Translations under genes and position numbers: made by a program
The notes under the pieces: model-generated
What the model saw: the letters and a program-made list of their open reading frames with translations, nothing else
Told to the model about the DNA's origin: nothing
Databases searched by the model: none
In this document: piece by piece, positions 25,322 through 34,372 of the stretch
Position numbering within the stretch: position 1 is the stretch's first letter
Layout: every line of letters starts with the position of its first letter
Assembly: GCA_910577955.1 (NCBI GenBank)
Contig: CAJTNC010000011.1
Coordinates: 28,112 to 92,111, forward strand
DNA from: an uncultured Lachnospiraceae bacterium
Lineage (GTDB): Bacteria > Bacillota > Clostridia > Lachnospirales > Lachnospiraceae
Length of the DNA: 64,000 bases
Direction of reading: 5' to 3'

Positions 25322-25987
25322 CTATACAAGTTTTCCGTCTTCCAGAGTGATCACCCGGTCGGCCATCTGCGCGATATCCTCGTTGTGGGTGATGACAACC
25401 AGAGTCTGCCCGTATTTTTTGGCGGAAAGTTTTAAAAGTGAAATGACCTCGTCGCTGTTTTTAGTGTCCAGATTACCGGTGGGTTCGTCCGCCAGAATGA
25501 TGGAGGGCTTTGCGGCGATAGCGCGGGCAATGGCGCATCGTTGTTGCTGTCCGCCGGAGAGGGTGTTGGGGAGCGCATGGGCTTTGTGTTCCATGTTCAG
25601 TGTCCGCAGGATATCCTTTACAAAATTTTCGTCCGCTTTCCTGCCGTCAAGTCCTATGGGCAGCACGATATTCTCCCATACATTTAAGGACGGGATCAGA
25701 TTGAAAGCCTGAAAGATAAAGCCGATCTTGCGTCTGCGCAGGGCGGAGAGATCCTCTCCGGAGAAGTTTTCGATGTTTTGTCCGTCGATCCATATTTCGC
25801 CGGATGTGGGATTTTCCAGACCGCCCAGAAGATGGAGCAGGGTGGATTTGCCGCTGCCGGATTTGCCGATTATGGCGGCGTATTCTCCCTGCATGATCTG
25901 CAGATTTATATGATCGACAGCTTTTACAAGATTTTCTCCGCTTCCGTAAAATTTGCAGAGATCTTTTGTCTCAAGAATTGGTGTCAT
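25322..25987 (-). CDS. ABC transporter ATP-binding protein (MacB/LolD-like)
   Basis: 221-residue ATPase. Walker A GKSGSGKST, signature LSGGQQQRCAIARA, Walker B IILADEPTGNLDT and the switch His in VITHNEDIA. Partner of the FtsX permease downstream. The promoter at 26019-26051, with a direct repeat at the -35 position, suggests control by the response regulator encoded upstream. Confidence 0.93.
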   Translation of the reverse strand: MTPILETKDLCKFYGSGENLVKAVDHINLQIMQGEYAAIIGKSGSGKSTLLHLLGGLENPTSGEIWIDGQNIENFSGEDLSALRRRKIGFIFQAFNLIPSLNVWENIVLPIGLDGRKADENFVKDILRTLNMEHKAHALPNTLSGGQQQRCAIARAIAAKPSIILADEPTGNLDTKNSDEVISLLKLSAKKYGQTLVVITHNEDIAQMADRVITLEDGKLV

Positions 25988-26018
25988 AAAATAAGTACCT
26001 CCTGTTTTTGCTACTGTC

Positions 26019-26051
26019 AGTATAAAACCCGAATCTTACAGGAAGCTTACA
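26019..26051 (-). promoter_or_regulatory. Probable response-regulator-activated promoter of the ABC genes
   Basis: On the minus strand, TGTAAG occurs twice 11 bp apart (26046-26051 and 26035-26040) just upstream of TATACT (26019-26024). An 11-bp-spaced direct repeat over a missing -35 box is the usual target layout of OmpR/PhoB-type activators. Confidence 0.6.
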
Positions 26052-26092
26052 CAAATTAAAATTATTGTAAAAAAAGAAATACTCCCTGCTTT

Positions 26093-27325
26093 TCAGGGAA
26101 TTCGGGACGATAGCGGAAGCTGTACCACAAAGATGCTTCCCTGCTCTCTTGCGGCCTTTACAGACAGTGTTCCGCCCTGTTCCTCTAAAATTTTTCGGGA
26201 CAGATAGAGTCCGACGCCGGATCCTTCTGCTTTCTGTACGGTTTCGTTTTGAACGCGGTAGAAACGTTTGAAAATATTGTTGTATTCTCCTCTCGGTATG
26301 CCGATACCCTGATCTTCTATCTCTAGTCTGACAAAGCTGTATAAGGGTTGTACTCTGATCAGAATTTGGCTGCCTGTCTCAGAATATTTTACGGCGTTGT
26401 CCAAAATGTTGAACAAGGCTTCCGCCGTCCATTTCAGATCTAATGACAGGGTGATATCCTCAAAATCTCCTATATCAAGAATGATCTCTTTGGACTGCGC
26501 CTTTTCGTAGACGGCGTTGACCGCGTCTATGAGGATCTGCGTCAGAGAGACGGGAGCAGGCCGTAAAAGGATCATGGCGTTTTCCAGTCTTGAAATGTGG
26601 ATCAGGGAGGCGGTCAGGTTTTCCAATTTTTCCAACTGGAACTGGCACCGCCTGCCGAATTCTTCTTTTTCCTCAGGGGTATCCGCCTCCAGATAAACAA
26701 AAAAACAAGTTTTCAGAGCGGAGAGGGGGGTCTTTAACTGATGGGAAATATCAGTGACAAGGGTTTTGGTATGATCCCTTTCCTGGGCGAGGATTTCTGA
26801 TTTCAGGGATAGCTTTTTCGCCAGTTTGAGGAAGGTGTCGGAGAGTTCATCCTGTTTCATGGGAGGCGTTTTTTGAAAGTCCCTAAGGAAGTCGTAGTCG
26901 TCGGACAGACAGCGCTCGAGCATAGTCTGCAGCATTTCCTTTTCCGTTTTCTGTTTCTGTTTTATTGCAGAATAAGAGCACAGGCCGGAAACCAAGAACA
27001 ATATAAAAAATAAAAAAGTTATGAGCAGGCAGGCGGATATACTCTGACGGTAAAAGGAATTTTTCAAATAAAAATCCGACTCGTCAAAGCCGTAGTTGGA
27101 AAGGATAAGAGCGCCTTCCGCTTTTCTTTCCTGTGAAGAGTTTTGAAGAGCCTGCATAAAAACAGGTTCTGTTTCGGGAAAATCTCCAATCAGGGAGCCG
27201 GCCAGATTCTGGACGGTATGCATTTCGGAGGCGGAGTTGTTTTTGAGGAAAGAAAGACAAAACAGAAGAAGAAAAGCGGTGAGAACAGTCTGTATACCGA
27301 TATAAAATATGAAATGTTTCTTCAT
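26093..27325 (-). CDS. Sensor histidine kinase with extracytoplasmic domain
   Basis: 410 residues with membrane helices at about 5-25 and 92-115 flanking a loop of about 65 residues outside the cell. After a HAMP-like linker come the H-box VTDISHQLKTPLSAL and the HATPase motifs NILDNAVKYS, DQGIGIP and GSGVGLYLSRKI. It overlaps the response-regulator stop by 4 nt. Unlike the kinase at 5509-6474 it can sense a signal directly. Ends about 100 bp before the ATPase gene. Confidence 0.92.
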   Translation of the reverse strand: MKKHFIFYIGIQTVLTAFLLLFCLSFLKNNSASEMHTVQNLAGSLIGDFPETEPVFMQALQNSSQERKAEGALILSNYGFDESDFYLKNSFYRQSISACLLITFLFFILFLVSGLCSYSAIKQKQKTEKEMLQTMLERCLSDDYDFLRDFQKTPPMKQDELSDTFLKLAKKLSLKSEILAQERDHTKTLVTDISHQLKTPLSALKTCFFVYLEADTPEEKEEFGRRCQFQLEKLENLTASLIHISRLENAMILLRPAPVSLTQILIDAVNAVYEKAQSKEIILDIGDFEDITLSLDLKWTAEALFNILDNAVKYSETGSQILIRVQPLYSFVRLEIEDQGIGIPRGEYNNIFKRFYRVQNETVQKAEGSGVGLYLSRKILEEQGGTLSVKAAREQGSIFVVQLPLSSRIP

Positions 27326-28017
27326 GGTTTTTCACAGGTCCTTTCCCAGATATAGCCCAGCCCCCGCACATTTTTCAGGTAAGAGGGGTTAGACGGATCG
27401 TCTTCTATCTTTTCACGCAGGCGCCTGATATTGACGGCCAGCGTGTTCTCATCCACAAAATTTCCGTCGATATCCCAGATTGCTTCAAGAAGCTGATTTT
27501 TGGACAGGATCCGGCGGGGATTTTGCATAAAATAAAAGAGAAGTTTTTGTTCGTTGGCAGATAACGTCAGATATGTTCCGCTTTTTTTTACACGGTTCTC
27601 ATCGGGCAGCAGTTCAATTTGGCCGGAGCGGATGACGGATGCTTTTTCCTCCGGAAAGCGTCGTTTCATCATGGCGTTTACTTTGGAAGCTAAAACCGTC
27701 AGGGAAAAAGGTTTGGTCATATAGTCGTCGGCGCCGGCATTGTAACCTTTGATCATATCGGCTTCTGTGTCGAGCGCTGTCAGGAAAAGAATGACAACGT
27801 CGCTCTCTTGTCTGATGGCTGTACAAAAATCAAGCCCGCTCCCGTCGGGCAGGCTGATATCGCATATAATAAAAGAAATCCGGTGTTCTCTGTACAGTTC
27901 CATTCCGGTTTTTAAATCCGGCGCTGTGCAGAGGGTGTAGCCTTCTTTTGACAGTTTCAGGCTGATGGCCCGGCGCAGGCTCTCGTCGTCCTCTATAAGC
28001 AGTATCTTTTTGTCCAT
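27322..28017 (-). CDS. OmpR/PhoB-family response regulator
   Basis: 231 residues, complete receiver (ILLIEDDESLR, phosphoacceptor in IICDISLPDGSG, TKPFS) and a winged-helix output domain (RILSKNQLLEAIW, LAVNIRRLREKIE). One base separates it from the YerC-like gene upstream and 4 nt overlap the kinase downstream. Probably activates the ABC genes through the direct repeat at 26035-26051. Confidence 0.93.
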   Translation of the reverse strand: MDKKILLIEDDESLRRAISLKLSKEGYTLCTAPDLKTGMELYREHRISFIICDISLPDGSGLDFCTAIRQESDVVILFLTALDTEADMIKGYNAGADDYMTKPFSLTVLASKVNAMMKRRFPEEKASVIRSGQIELLPDENRVKKSGTYLTLSANEQKLLFYFMQNPRRILSKNQLLEAIWDIDGNFVDENTLAVNIRRLREKIEDDPSNPSYLKNVRGLGYIWERTCEKP

Positions 28018-28018
28018 A

Positions 28019-28312
28019 TTATTTTTCTTTCTTCATACGTTGGAAGATTAGTTCATAGCCGTCATTGCCATAGTGGAGGGAACGGTTGACCCTGCTGATG
28101 GTAGCGGTGGAAGCGCCGGTTTTTTCCGCAATTTCCAGATAGGTCTTTTTATCCCGCAGCATGGAGGCTACATCAAAGCGCTGAGAGAGGGAGAGAAGTT
28201 CGTTGACAGTGCATAAATCCCCGAAAAAATTAAAGCACTCCTCTTTGGATTCCAAGTGGAGGATCGCCTCAAAGAGGCTGTTTACGGCATCATTTTTTAG
28301 TTTATTGTTCAT
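28019..28312 (-). CDS. YerC/YecD-family TrpR-related DNA-binding protein
   Basis: 97-residue helical protein of the TrpR-like superfamily. It shows the family segment FFGDLCTVNELLSLSQRFDV and the helix-turn-helix TYLEIAEKTGASTATISRVN. Ligand and targets are unknown for this branch. It begins the minus-strand operon that continues with the response regulator one base downstream, an association worth noting because the family is usually found alone or near DNA-repair genes. Confidence 0.9.
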   Translation of the reverse strand: MNNKLKNDAVNSLFEAILHLESKEECFNFFGDLCTVNELLSLSQRFDVASMLRDKKTYLEIAEKTGASTATISRVNRSLHYGNDGYELIFQRMKKEK

Positions 28313-28424
28313 AGCAGTCCTGCACTTTCATACAATAAAATTTTAACGTCCTAAACTGATTTCATTTTACCACACGGCAGACAGGTCGTAAAGATGATAT
28401 TTTTTTAAAAATTTATAAAACATC

Positions 28425-28453
28425 TTGTCATCTAGTAATGAAAACTATATACT
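28425..28453 (+). promoter_or_regulatory. Predicted promoter of the DUF1836 gene
   Basis: TTGTCA (28425-28430), 17-bp spacer, TATACT (28448-28453), about 45 nt ahead of the ATG at 28498. Confidence 0.65.
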
Positions 28454-28497
28454 ATAAGGAGGCGGTGCGGAGCAAGCGCACTGGAGGAGGAGAATAA

Positions 28498-29154
28498 ATG
28501 ACCATAGATATGCATGATCTGTTGAACAGTATCATAAATAGTCTGGACAGGACGGAACATATCAGGCCGGAGGAACTGCCGGATATAGAGCTGTATATGG
28601 ATCAGGTGACGACCTTTATGGAACAGCGCCTGAAACCGGCGACAAGAAATCCGGAGGATGATAAGATCATGACGAAGACCATGATCAATAACTATGTCAA
28701 GAATCATCTGATACCGCCGCCGGATAAGAAGAAGTATTCAAAAGAGCATATGCTGCTGTTGATCTTTATTTATTACTTTAAAGGATTTATGTCCATCGGG
28801 GATATCCAGAAGCTGATGGATCCGCTGACAAAACAGTATTTTGGAGAAGATAAAGACTTTAAGCTTGAGAGTATCTACAGGGAAGTCTTTAGCATGGAAA
28901 AGGAGGAAATTGATCATCTGAAAAAGGATGTGGTCAAGAAATTCAGAAGGGCGGAGGAGACTTTTGAGGAGGCGCCGGAGGAGGGACAGGAGTTTCTGAA
29001 GATGTTTTCCTTTATCTGCCTGCTGTGTTTTGATGTGTACCTGAAAAAGATGATGATCGAAAAGATGATAGATAGTATCCCGGAATTCGGTGACCAGAGA
29101 GGACGGGAAAAACCGGATAAAGAGAAGAAGAGACCCAGAAGAAGTACGGAGTAA
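28498..29154 (+). CDS. DUF1836 domain-containing protein
   Basis: 218-residue soluble protein. The middle part (TMINNYVKNHLIPPPDKKKYSK and LLIFIYYFKGFMSIGDIQKL) matches the DUF1836 pattern, which resembles a MerR-like winged helix (TINNYVK, then a basic PxxKxY turn). DNA binding is therefore plausible but not shown. A basic tail (DKEKKRPRRS) ends the protein. It has its own promoter and GGAGGAG RBS. Confidence 0.85.
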   Translation: MTIDMHDLLNSIINSLDRTEHIRPEELPDIELYMDQVTTFMEQRLKPATRNPEDDKIMTKTMINNYVKNHLIPPPDKKKYSKEHMLLLIFIYYFKGFMSIGDIQKLMDPLTKQYFGEDKDFKLESIYREVFSMEKEEIDHLKKDVVKKFRRAEETFEEAPEEGQEFLKMFSFICLLCFDVYLKKMMIEKMIDSIPEFGDQRGREKPDKEKKRPRRSTE

Positions 29155-29270
29155 TTAAATTTTTTGCACTGTTGCAGTTTATCCCTTTTCAGAAATATAT
29201 AGAAAACAGGCTTTTCATGTGGGGGAAAATCCTGTTTATATAATGAAGAAGGTAGAGACAACAGCGGCAA

Positions 29271-30059
29271 ATGAGAACTATATTAGTGGAGAGAGAACCA
29301 CTAATAAGGCAGAAGCTGGAAGAGATGCTTAGGGGAATCGGGGAGGTCAGTGTTGTAGGAAGTTTTGGAAACCCGGAAGAAACATTGGAATATGCGGAAG
29401 AAAATATAATAGAGTTTGCACTTTTAAATACGGAACTGTCTGTGATGGACGGCTTGGAGCTGGGAAAAAGACTGCGAAGGATCCGGCCGGGCATCGTGCT
29501 TATTTATATAACGGAAAAGGAAGACAGGCTTGCAGATATTATAAAAATGAAGGCTGATTATTGTATTATGCAACCTTACAGCAGAGAGGATATCGAGGAC
29601 GCGGTACAGCGGGCGAAGCTGCTTTCCGTGCGCCAGAAGAAACTCGTCACGGTGAGAATGTTTGGAAGGTTTGACGTATTTGTAAATGAGGAAGTTCTGT
29701 ATTTTAGGAATGCAAAATCGAAGGAGCTACTCGCACTGTGTATGGACAGATGCGGCGGCAGCGTATCTATGGAGGAGGCTGTAGATAAACTGTGGCCGGA
29801 AAGAGCTTATGATGAGAAAGTAAAAAGGCTGTATAGAAAAGCAGTCATGAATCTGCAGAGGACATTGAAGGAAAAGGGGATTACAGAATTATTTCAGAAT
29901 GAGCGGGGAAGTTGTCATATCAGTAAGAGGGAAGTGGAGTGTGATTATTTTGCATATTTGGTTGAACCGGATAAAAATGGCGTGATGTTTCAAGGGGAAT
30001 ATCTGTTTGATTACGGATGGGGAGAAGAGACGTTGGCAAATCTGATGCATGTATACTAA
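29271..30059 (+). CDS. Response-regulator-like protein with degenerate receiver and BTAD/SARP-type output
   Basis: 262 residues. The N-terminal 120 residues fold like a receiver, but its key residues are replaced: the acidic pocket reads VEREP instead of DDEP, the phosphoacceptor position reads LLNTELSVMDG (Asn for Asp), and the conserved KP is QP (MQPYSRED). The C-terminal half resembles a SARP-type winged helix (VRMFGRFDVFVNEEVL, SKELLALCMDRCGG, VKRLYRKAVMNLQRTL). Phosphorylation is therefore unlikely. No kinase gene is adjacent. Confidence 0.85.
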   Translation: MRTILVEREPLIRQKLEEMLRGIGEVSVVGSFGNPEETLEYAEENIIEFALLNTELSVMDGLELGKRLRRIRPGIVLIYITEKEDRLADIIKMKADYCIMQPYSREDIEDAVQRAKLLSVRQKKLVTVRMFGRFDVFVNEEVLYFRNAKSKELLALCMDRCGGSVSMEEAVDKLWPERAYDEKVKRLYRKAVMNLQRTLKEKGITELFQNERGSCHISKREVECDYFAYLVEPDKNGVMFQGEYLFDYGWGEETLANLMHVY

Positions 30060-30092
30060 GGTATTTGCATAAGCTATGTGATGGCGGTGTGA

Positions 30093-31247
30093 ATGAAAAA
30101 GAGAAGTAACTTGTTTCTGTCTGGAATTTATTTAGTGGTGGTTATGGTAAATTTACTGTCAAGGTACAGTGTTGAATTTTGCGACGGGGTGCGCCGGAGC
30201 ATTTTTCGGGTAACGCAGTTTATACAGGGGGGTATCAGCAGTTTATTTCCATTTTCGGTGGGGGAAATTTTGCTGTGTCTCGCTGTATTTTTGGCACTGG
30301 GAGCAGTTCTTTTTTGGAGTATTTTAGTGGCGATAAGGACAGCAGTAAGGAAGAAGAACGGCGCTTTTTCGGAAAATGGCCTGCGTTTGTTAAGGTTTAT
30401 CAGAAGTTACTTTATGTTCCTGTTGTGGGCGGCGGCCGTCGTTTCTGTCATCATGACGATCAACTGCTTCGCGCTGTATCATTGCAGCAGTTTTCGGGAA
30501 AATTATTTGCCCGGAGAAAAACGGGAGTATACCGTGGAAGAGCTAGCCCTTGTCAGGGACTATGTGGTGGGAGAGTGCAACAGACTGGCGGAGGAGATGG
30601 AGCGGGACCAGACTGGAAATATTGTCTATCAAGGCGATATGGGAGAGCGCGGGATTGAAGAGATGAAGCGTCTGGGCGAAACTTATCCGCTGTTGTCAGG
30701 CTATTATCCCGTACCGAAGCCCTTTGCCTTTTCCGGTTTTTTCAGCCAGCAGTATATGATGGGGTATTATTTCCCGTTTTCTATGGAGGCAAACTATAAC
30801 GATGTTATGTATATCGCTAATGTGCCGGCGACCATCTGTCATGAGCTTTCCCATGTGAAAGGATTTATCTATGAGGATGATGCAAATTTTATCGGGTATC
30901 TGGCATGTGTCTCCTCGGAGGACACCTTTTTTCGCTACAGCGGTTATCTCAGCGTGTTGGATTATTTGAACAGGGATCTGTATGAAAGCTTGGGAAAGTC
31001 GCAGGAAGCATATCTGTCTTACGGGCAATGCAGTCCGTTAGTAGTGCACGATAATGTTTTTCTGACAAAAGAGGCGTGGGCGGAGGTGGAGGAGAGAGCG
31101 GTGTTTGACACGGAGACTGTCAAAGAGGCTTCCCGAAATTTTCTGGAAACGAATCTTCAGGTGAATGGGGTGGAGGAGGGGATTGCAAGCTACGGAAAGG
31201 TAGTGGAGCAGTTGTTGGCCTATTATGACGGAATATTATACGAGTGA
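30093..31247 (+). CDS. DUF3810 membrane protein with zinc-protease-like motif
   Basis: 384 residues. Three N-terminal hydrophobic segments (about 8-28, 53-85, 100-125) are followed by an extracytoplasmic or cytoplasmic domain carrying HELSH (residues 250-254) and a downstream NFIGYLAC segment, as in the DUF3810 family. HExxH suggests a metallopeptidase; no activity is established. It follows the degenerate regulator by 33 bp and precedes the lipase-like gene by about 20 bp, so the three are probably co-transcribed. Confidence 0.87.
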   Translation: MKKRSNLFLSGIYLVVVMVNLLSRYSVEFCDGVRRSIFRVTQFIQGGISSLFPFSVGEILLCLAVFLALGAVLFWSILVAIRTAVRKKNGAFSENGLRLLRFIRSYFMFLLWAAAVVSVIMTINCFALYHCSSFRENYLPGEKREYTVEELALVRDYVVGECNRLAEEMERDQTGNIVYQGDMGERGIEEMKRLGETYPLLSGYYPVPKPFAFSGFFSQQYMMGYYFPFSMEANYNDVMYIANVPATICHELSHVKGFIYEDDANFIGYLACVSSEDTFFRYSGYLSVLDYLNRDLYESLGKSQEAYLSYGQCSPLVVHDNVFLTKEAWAEVEERAVFDTETVKEASRNFLETNLQVNGVEEGIASYGKVVEQLLAYYDGILYE

Positions 31248-31268
31248 CAAGGCGCATAGGAGGATCAT

Positions 31269-32474
31269 ATGAGCAATATAGTAGATTATGTAAACCGATA
31301 TCAGTATACATTTGCGGAGAGGGAGTTTAACGATGTGGATTCTCTTGTGTTATGTCAACTGAGTTATCTGAAGATGCAGAAACTCATACCGGGAATTGGG
31401 GATGAACAGGACTTTATTCCGTTTCGATGCGTGTTGGAGGAGGAGAACAGAGCCCAGGTCTTTGCGGATGAGAGATACAGGGAGGATAATCAAAAATTGA
31501 CGTCGGCTGTGTTAAAGAGCAGACGTTTTGCGGAGATGAAAGTAAATTATTATATTGATATACTGGATAAAGAGATGGAAGTGCAATTTTCGGCTCTGAC
31601 ATTTTGCTTGGGAGAGGATGCGGAAGGCCGTTCTGTTTATTATATTGTCTACCGGGGAACGGATGAGAATCTGGTGGGATGGAAAGAGGATTTTACTCTG
31701 GCTTTCTCGGAACCGGTGGTGGGGCAGCTTTATGCGGCTAAATATATGCGCAAAGCGGCGGCCTGCCTGCCTGAAAATTTTTATATCGGAGGTCATTCCA
31801 AAGGAGGGAATCTGGCGGTTTTTGCGGCTATGAGTGCGCCTGCTTCACTGCAGGAGAGAATACGTTTGGTCTACAGTCATGACGGCCCCGGCTTTAAGCC
31901 TCAGGTGATGGAACGCTATGAGTATGAGCGGATCGCGGATAAAGTGAAGAAGATTCTGCCGAAATCATCTATGGTGGGGATGCTTTTGGAACGGGGGGAC
32001 GCCTACAGTGTGGTGGAGAGCAGTTCTTACGGGCTGATGCAGCATAATCCCTACACATGGGAGGTCGATATGGAGGCGGGGACCTTTGTACCGATGGAGG
32101 AACTGAAAAACAGTGTCAAGCTTATGGATAGTGCGGTGACGGACTGGATCCTCAGTCTGGACGACGAGCAGATCAGCCATTTTTCGGATGTTCTTTTCAG
32201 ACTTCTCGGAGCGTCGGAGACGGACAATCTGATCGATTTTGCGGCGGATTGGAAGAAGAGCATTTCCGGTATTTTGCAGGAACTCAAAACAGTGGATGAA
32301 GACTCGAAGACGGAGATGGAGGAGATTTTGAAAGGACTCTTTGAGATCACGGGACAGATGACAAAAAAGGAAATACAGGGAAAAATTCTGGGAGGTATTC
32401 AGGGAATGCAGGAGAGATTTTCCCACAAAAAAACGGAGAATGGGCGAAAAGGGATAAAAAAGAGAGAAAAATAA
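31269..32474 (+). CDS. DUF2974 (Mbeg1-like) alpha/beta-hydrolase
   Basis: 401-residue lipase-like protein. The nucleophile elbow is GGHSKGGNLA (Ser about residue 177), preceded by YYIVYRGTDENLVGWKEDF, which matches the lipase class-3 oxyanion region. His appears later in AEYGLMQHNPYTW-like context (SSYGLMQHN). The C-terminal 100 residues are charged and helical. The RBS AGGAGG lies 5-6 nt before the ATG. Substrate unknown. Confidence 0.87.
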   Translation: MSNIVDYVNRYQYTFAEREFNDVDSLVLCQLSYLKMQKLIPGIGDEQDFIPFRCVLEEENRAQVFADERYREDNQKLTSAVLKSRRFAEMKVNYYIDILDKEMEVQFSALTFCLGEDAEGRSVYYIVYRGTDENLVGWKEDFTLAFSEPVVGQLYAAKYMRKAAACLPENFYIGGHSKGGNLAVFAAMSAPASLQERIRLVYSHDGPGFKPQVMERYEYERIADKVKKILPKSSMVGMLLERGDAYSVVESSSYGLMQHNPYTWEVDMEAGTFVPMEELKNSVKLMDSAVTDWILSLDDEQISHFSDVLFRLLGASETDNLIDFAADWKKSISGILQELKTVDEDSKTEMEEILKGLFEITGQMTKKEIQGKILGGIQGMQERFSHKKTENGRKGIKKREK

Positions 32475-32495
32475 AAAGAAAAGTGAATTTGAGTA

Positions 32496-32524
32496 TTGAC
32501 ATTTGGCCAAGAAGTATGTAAAAT
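32496..32524 (+). promoter_or_regulatory. Promoter of tRNA-Leu
   Basis: TTGACA (32496-32501), 17-bp spacer, TAAAAT (32519-32524), 16 nt before the mature tRNA 5' end. Confidence 0.8.
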
Positions 32525-32540
32525 AACATTTGTTCGGTTC

Positions 32541-32624
32541 GCAGAAGTGGCGGAATTGGCAGACGCGCAGGCTTCAGGTGCCTGTTGTAGCAATACAGTG
32601 AGGGTTCAAGTCCCTTCTTCTGCA
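32541..32624 (+). tRNA. tRNA-Leu (anticodon CAG)
   Basis: 84-nt class II tRNA. Acceptor arm GCAGAAG pairs with CTTCTGC, discriminator A; anticodon stem CAGGC/GCCTG with loop TTCAGGT gives CAG; variable arm present; T-arm AGGGTTCAAGTCCCT. CCA is not encoded. Flanked by its own promoter and terminator, so a single-gene unit. Confidence 0.95.
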
Positions 32625-32625
32625 T

Positions 32626-32659
32626 AAAAAAAGGAATCCTAAACAGGATTCCTTTTTTT
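32626..32659 (+). terminator. Terminator after tRNA-Leu
   Basis: AAAAAAAGGAATCCT, 4-nt loop, AGGATTCCTTTTTTT: 15-bp stem with a T-run, able to work in both directions and so also serving the convergent DUF4317 gene. Confidence 0.92.
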
Positions 32660-32689
32660 ATGTGCACGGCATCTTTGGATATGACAGGT

Positions 32690-33973
32690 TCAGATTTCCG
32701 CCGCTGTTCCGTTTACCTTTATCTGTTCGTCTTCCGATACCGGAATAATCAGGTATTTCTGGCCGTCTATGATCTCAGATTTAATGTAGGGCTCCTTTTC
32801 CGGCTTTACCCGGAGCACTACGCCGTAGTCCGGTTCGTCGGACATATCCTCCGGTGCTGCGTCATAATTCATATCATCAGGATCTTCGTTTTCAGGAGAT
32901 ACAAAAGTTTTCAGGGCCAGTTCCTTTTGCAGCGTCTGTACCTGAAGTCTTAATTGTTCCTCCTCCTTTTTGCGGGCATTTTTTTCCAACGCTTTTTCGT
33001 CGATCAGATTCTGGAGTGCGGGAGGCTGGGCCTCAAACTCTCTGGAGACGCTCTCTTTGATATGCCTTGCAGCGTCGCCCTGAATGCCGTGTTCCGTGAG
33101 GACTTCCGCTACCAGCTGCTCTGTCAGGATCACAGGTTCGGCCTCTTCGCAGGATTCGTCTTCCGGGCAGGCGATATCCTGAAAACTTTCCTGCAGTTGG
33201 AGCAGCATCTCCTCGCTGTCTTCCTCCTGCGCCGCAAAGGCCTGTTTTACGATGGAGGAAAAAACTTCTTTCTGTTCTGCGGCGGTTCTCTTTGTACCGC
33301 AGCCCAACACATTTTCCACAAAGTCCGGACGGGAATCTCTGGGATCTTTTATGTAATAGATCAACGAGTGGATATCGCTGCTTCTGTGGTCAAAGGCAGG
33401 AAAAATAAAACCGGTATCGGGAGCGCCCACCACCCAGTCGCGGACACGGGCTCCGATGCGGTTTTCCGTCTCGCGGTAGCCAAGTCCCGGTTTGGAGAGC
33501 GTCACCGGACAGATGGCGCAGAGCAGATAATCAAAAACCTCCTCGGATTCGTCCAGTTTGAGACCGTCCTGAGTTTTTGTGATGATATCATAGGCATCTT
33601 TGAACAGCAATATCAGATAATTTCCGGCATAGTCGTAATGTTCGATGACAAGATCGTAGAATCGGTTTAACAGTTCTTCGTTTTTTAAACCGCTTTCCCT
33701 GATTCCCAACAAAAACTGCTGGCGGCCTCCGGGGGCTTCCTCGTCCAATGGAAATTCAAGCTGCAGCAGGTTGTTGTCCACTGTTCCGGAGAGACATTTT
33801 CGCGAGAGGTCGAGGTATTTAAAAAATTCATCATCCTCCAGATTTAAAAATGTTTCGGAGAGCGTCAGTATTTTGTTTTTATTGCCGTCTACATAGCAGC
33901 CGCACAGCCTTGTGATAGAGCAGTCGGTTTTGTTGAGCCGTTTTTTCAATTCCAGAATGTCTTTTTTTGTCAT
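32690..33973 (-). CDS. DUF4317 domain-containing protein
   Basis: 427-residue cytoplasmic protein of a family confined mainly to Clostridia. It opens with the family pattern MTKKDILELKKRLNK and TRLCGCYVDGNKNKI, and has a long coiled-coil-like stretch before the C-terminal acidic section. No catalytic motif is visible and no function is known. Single-gene unit, convergent with tRNA-Leu. Upstream (33974-34131) I see only an AT-rich leader before repeat copy C. Confidence 0.88.
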   Translation of the reverse strand: MTKKDILELKKRLNKTDCSITRLCGCYVDGNKNKILTLSETFLNLEDDEFFKYLDLSRKCLSGTVDNNLLQLEFPLDEEAPGGRQQFLLGIRESGLKNEELLNRFYDLVIEHYDYAGNYLILLFKDAYDIITKTQDGLKLDESEEVFDYLLCAICPVTLSKPGLGYRETENRIGARVRDWVVGAPDTGFIFPAFDHRSSDIHSLIYYIKDPRDSRPDFVENVLGCGTKRTAAEQKEVFSSIVKQAFAAQEEDSEEMLLQLQESFQDIACPEDESCEEAEPVILTEQLVAEVLTEHGIQGDAARHIKESVSREFEAQPPALQNLIDEKALEKNARKKEEEQLRLQVQTLQKELALKTFVSPENEDPDDMNYDAAPEDMSDEPDYGVVLRVKPEKEPYIKSEIIDGQKYLIIPVSEDEQIKVNGTAAEI

Positions 33974-34131
33974 AGTGACCTCCAGTTCTAATCCTAAACA
34001 TATTTGTCATCGGGTCATTCTGCGCGATGACTTTTTTATAGTAACATAAAATCAGGAAAAAAAGTAATAGATTCTGGGGAAAAAAAGTAGTAAGATAGAA
34101 GATGATAAATTACAGTTTCTATCAAATAGTA

Positions 34132-34341
34132 ATGAGGTAATTGCGAAACTGCGTTTTCTGCGAATATTGCTTGTGCAAAATTTACGAATCAATAAGCAGG
34201 CGCTGTGAGAACGTCGGCAGTTAGTGAGGTATTTTCGAACTTACTGCCGCTACGTTCGAGCCGCAGTGGGAACGTGCCTGCGCCTTGATCGTATATTTTG
34301 CACGGCAAAACGGCAGAATCAATGAGTTTCCCAATTATCTA
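34132..34341 (-). mobile_element. MITE-like inverted-terminal repeat, copy C (reverse orientation)
   Basis: 210-bp element. Ends GAGGTAATTGCGAAACT and (reverse complement) AGATAATTGGGAAACTC; inside are the same arms as copy B, in opposite order (TTGTGCAAAATTTACG, then CGTATATTTTGCACGG). The direct repeat CAAATAGTAATGAG flanks it (34123-34136 and 34342-34355); assuming a 9-bp duplication as in copy B, the target is CAAATAGTA. Lies in a 398-bp intergenic region and ends 31 nt before the DUF3048 start codon. Confidence 0.82.
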
Positions 34342-34372
34342 CAAATAGTAATGAGAGAAAGGAATACATAAC

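Noticed and set aside
32954..33670. 238-codon plus-strand open frame
   Set aside because: Antisense to the DUF4317 gene, which has the family N terminus and better codon use.
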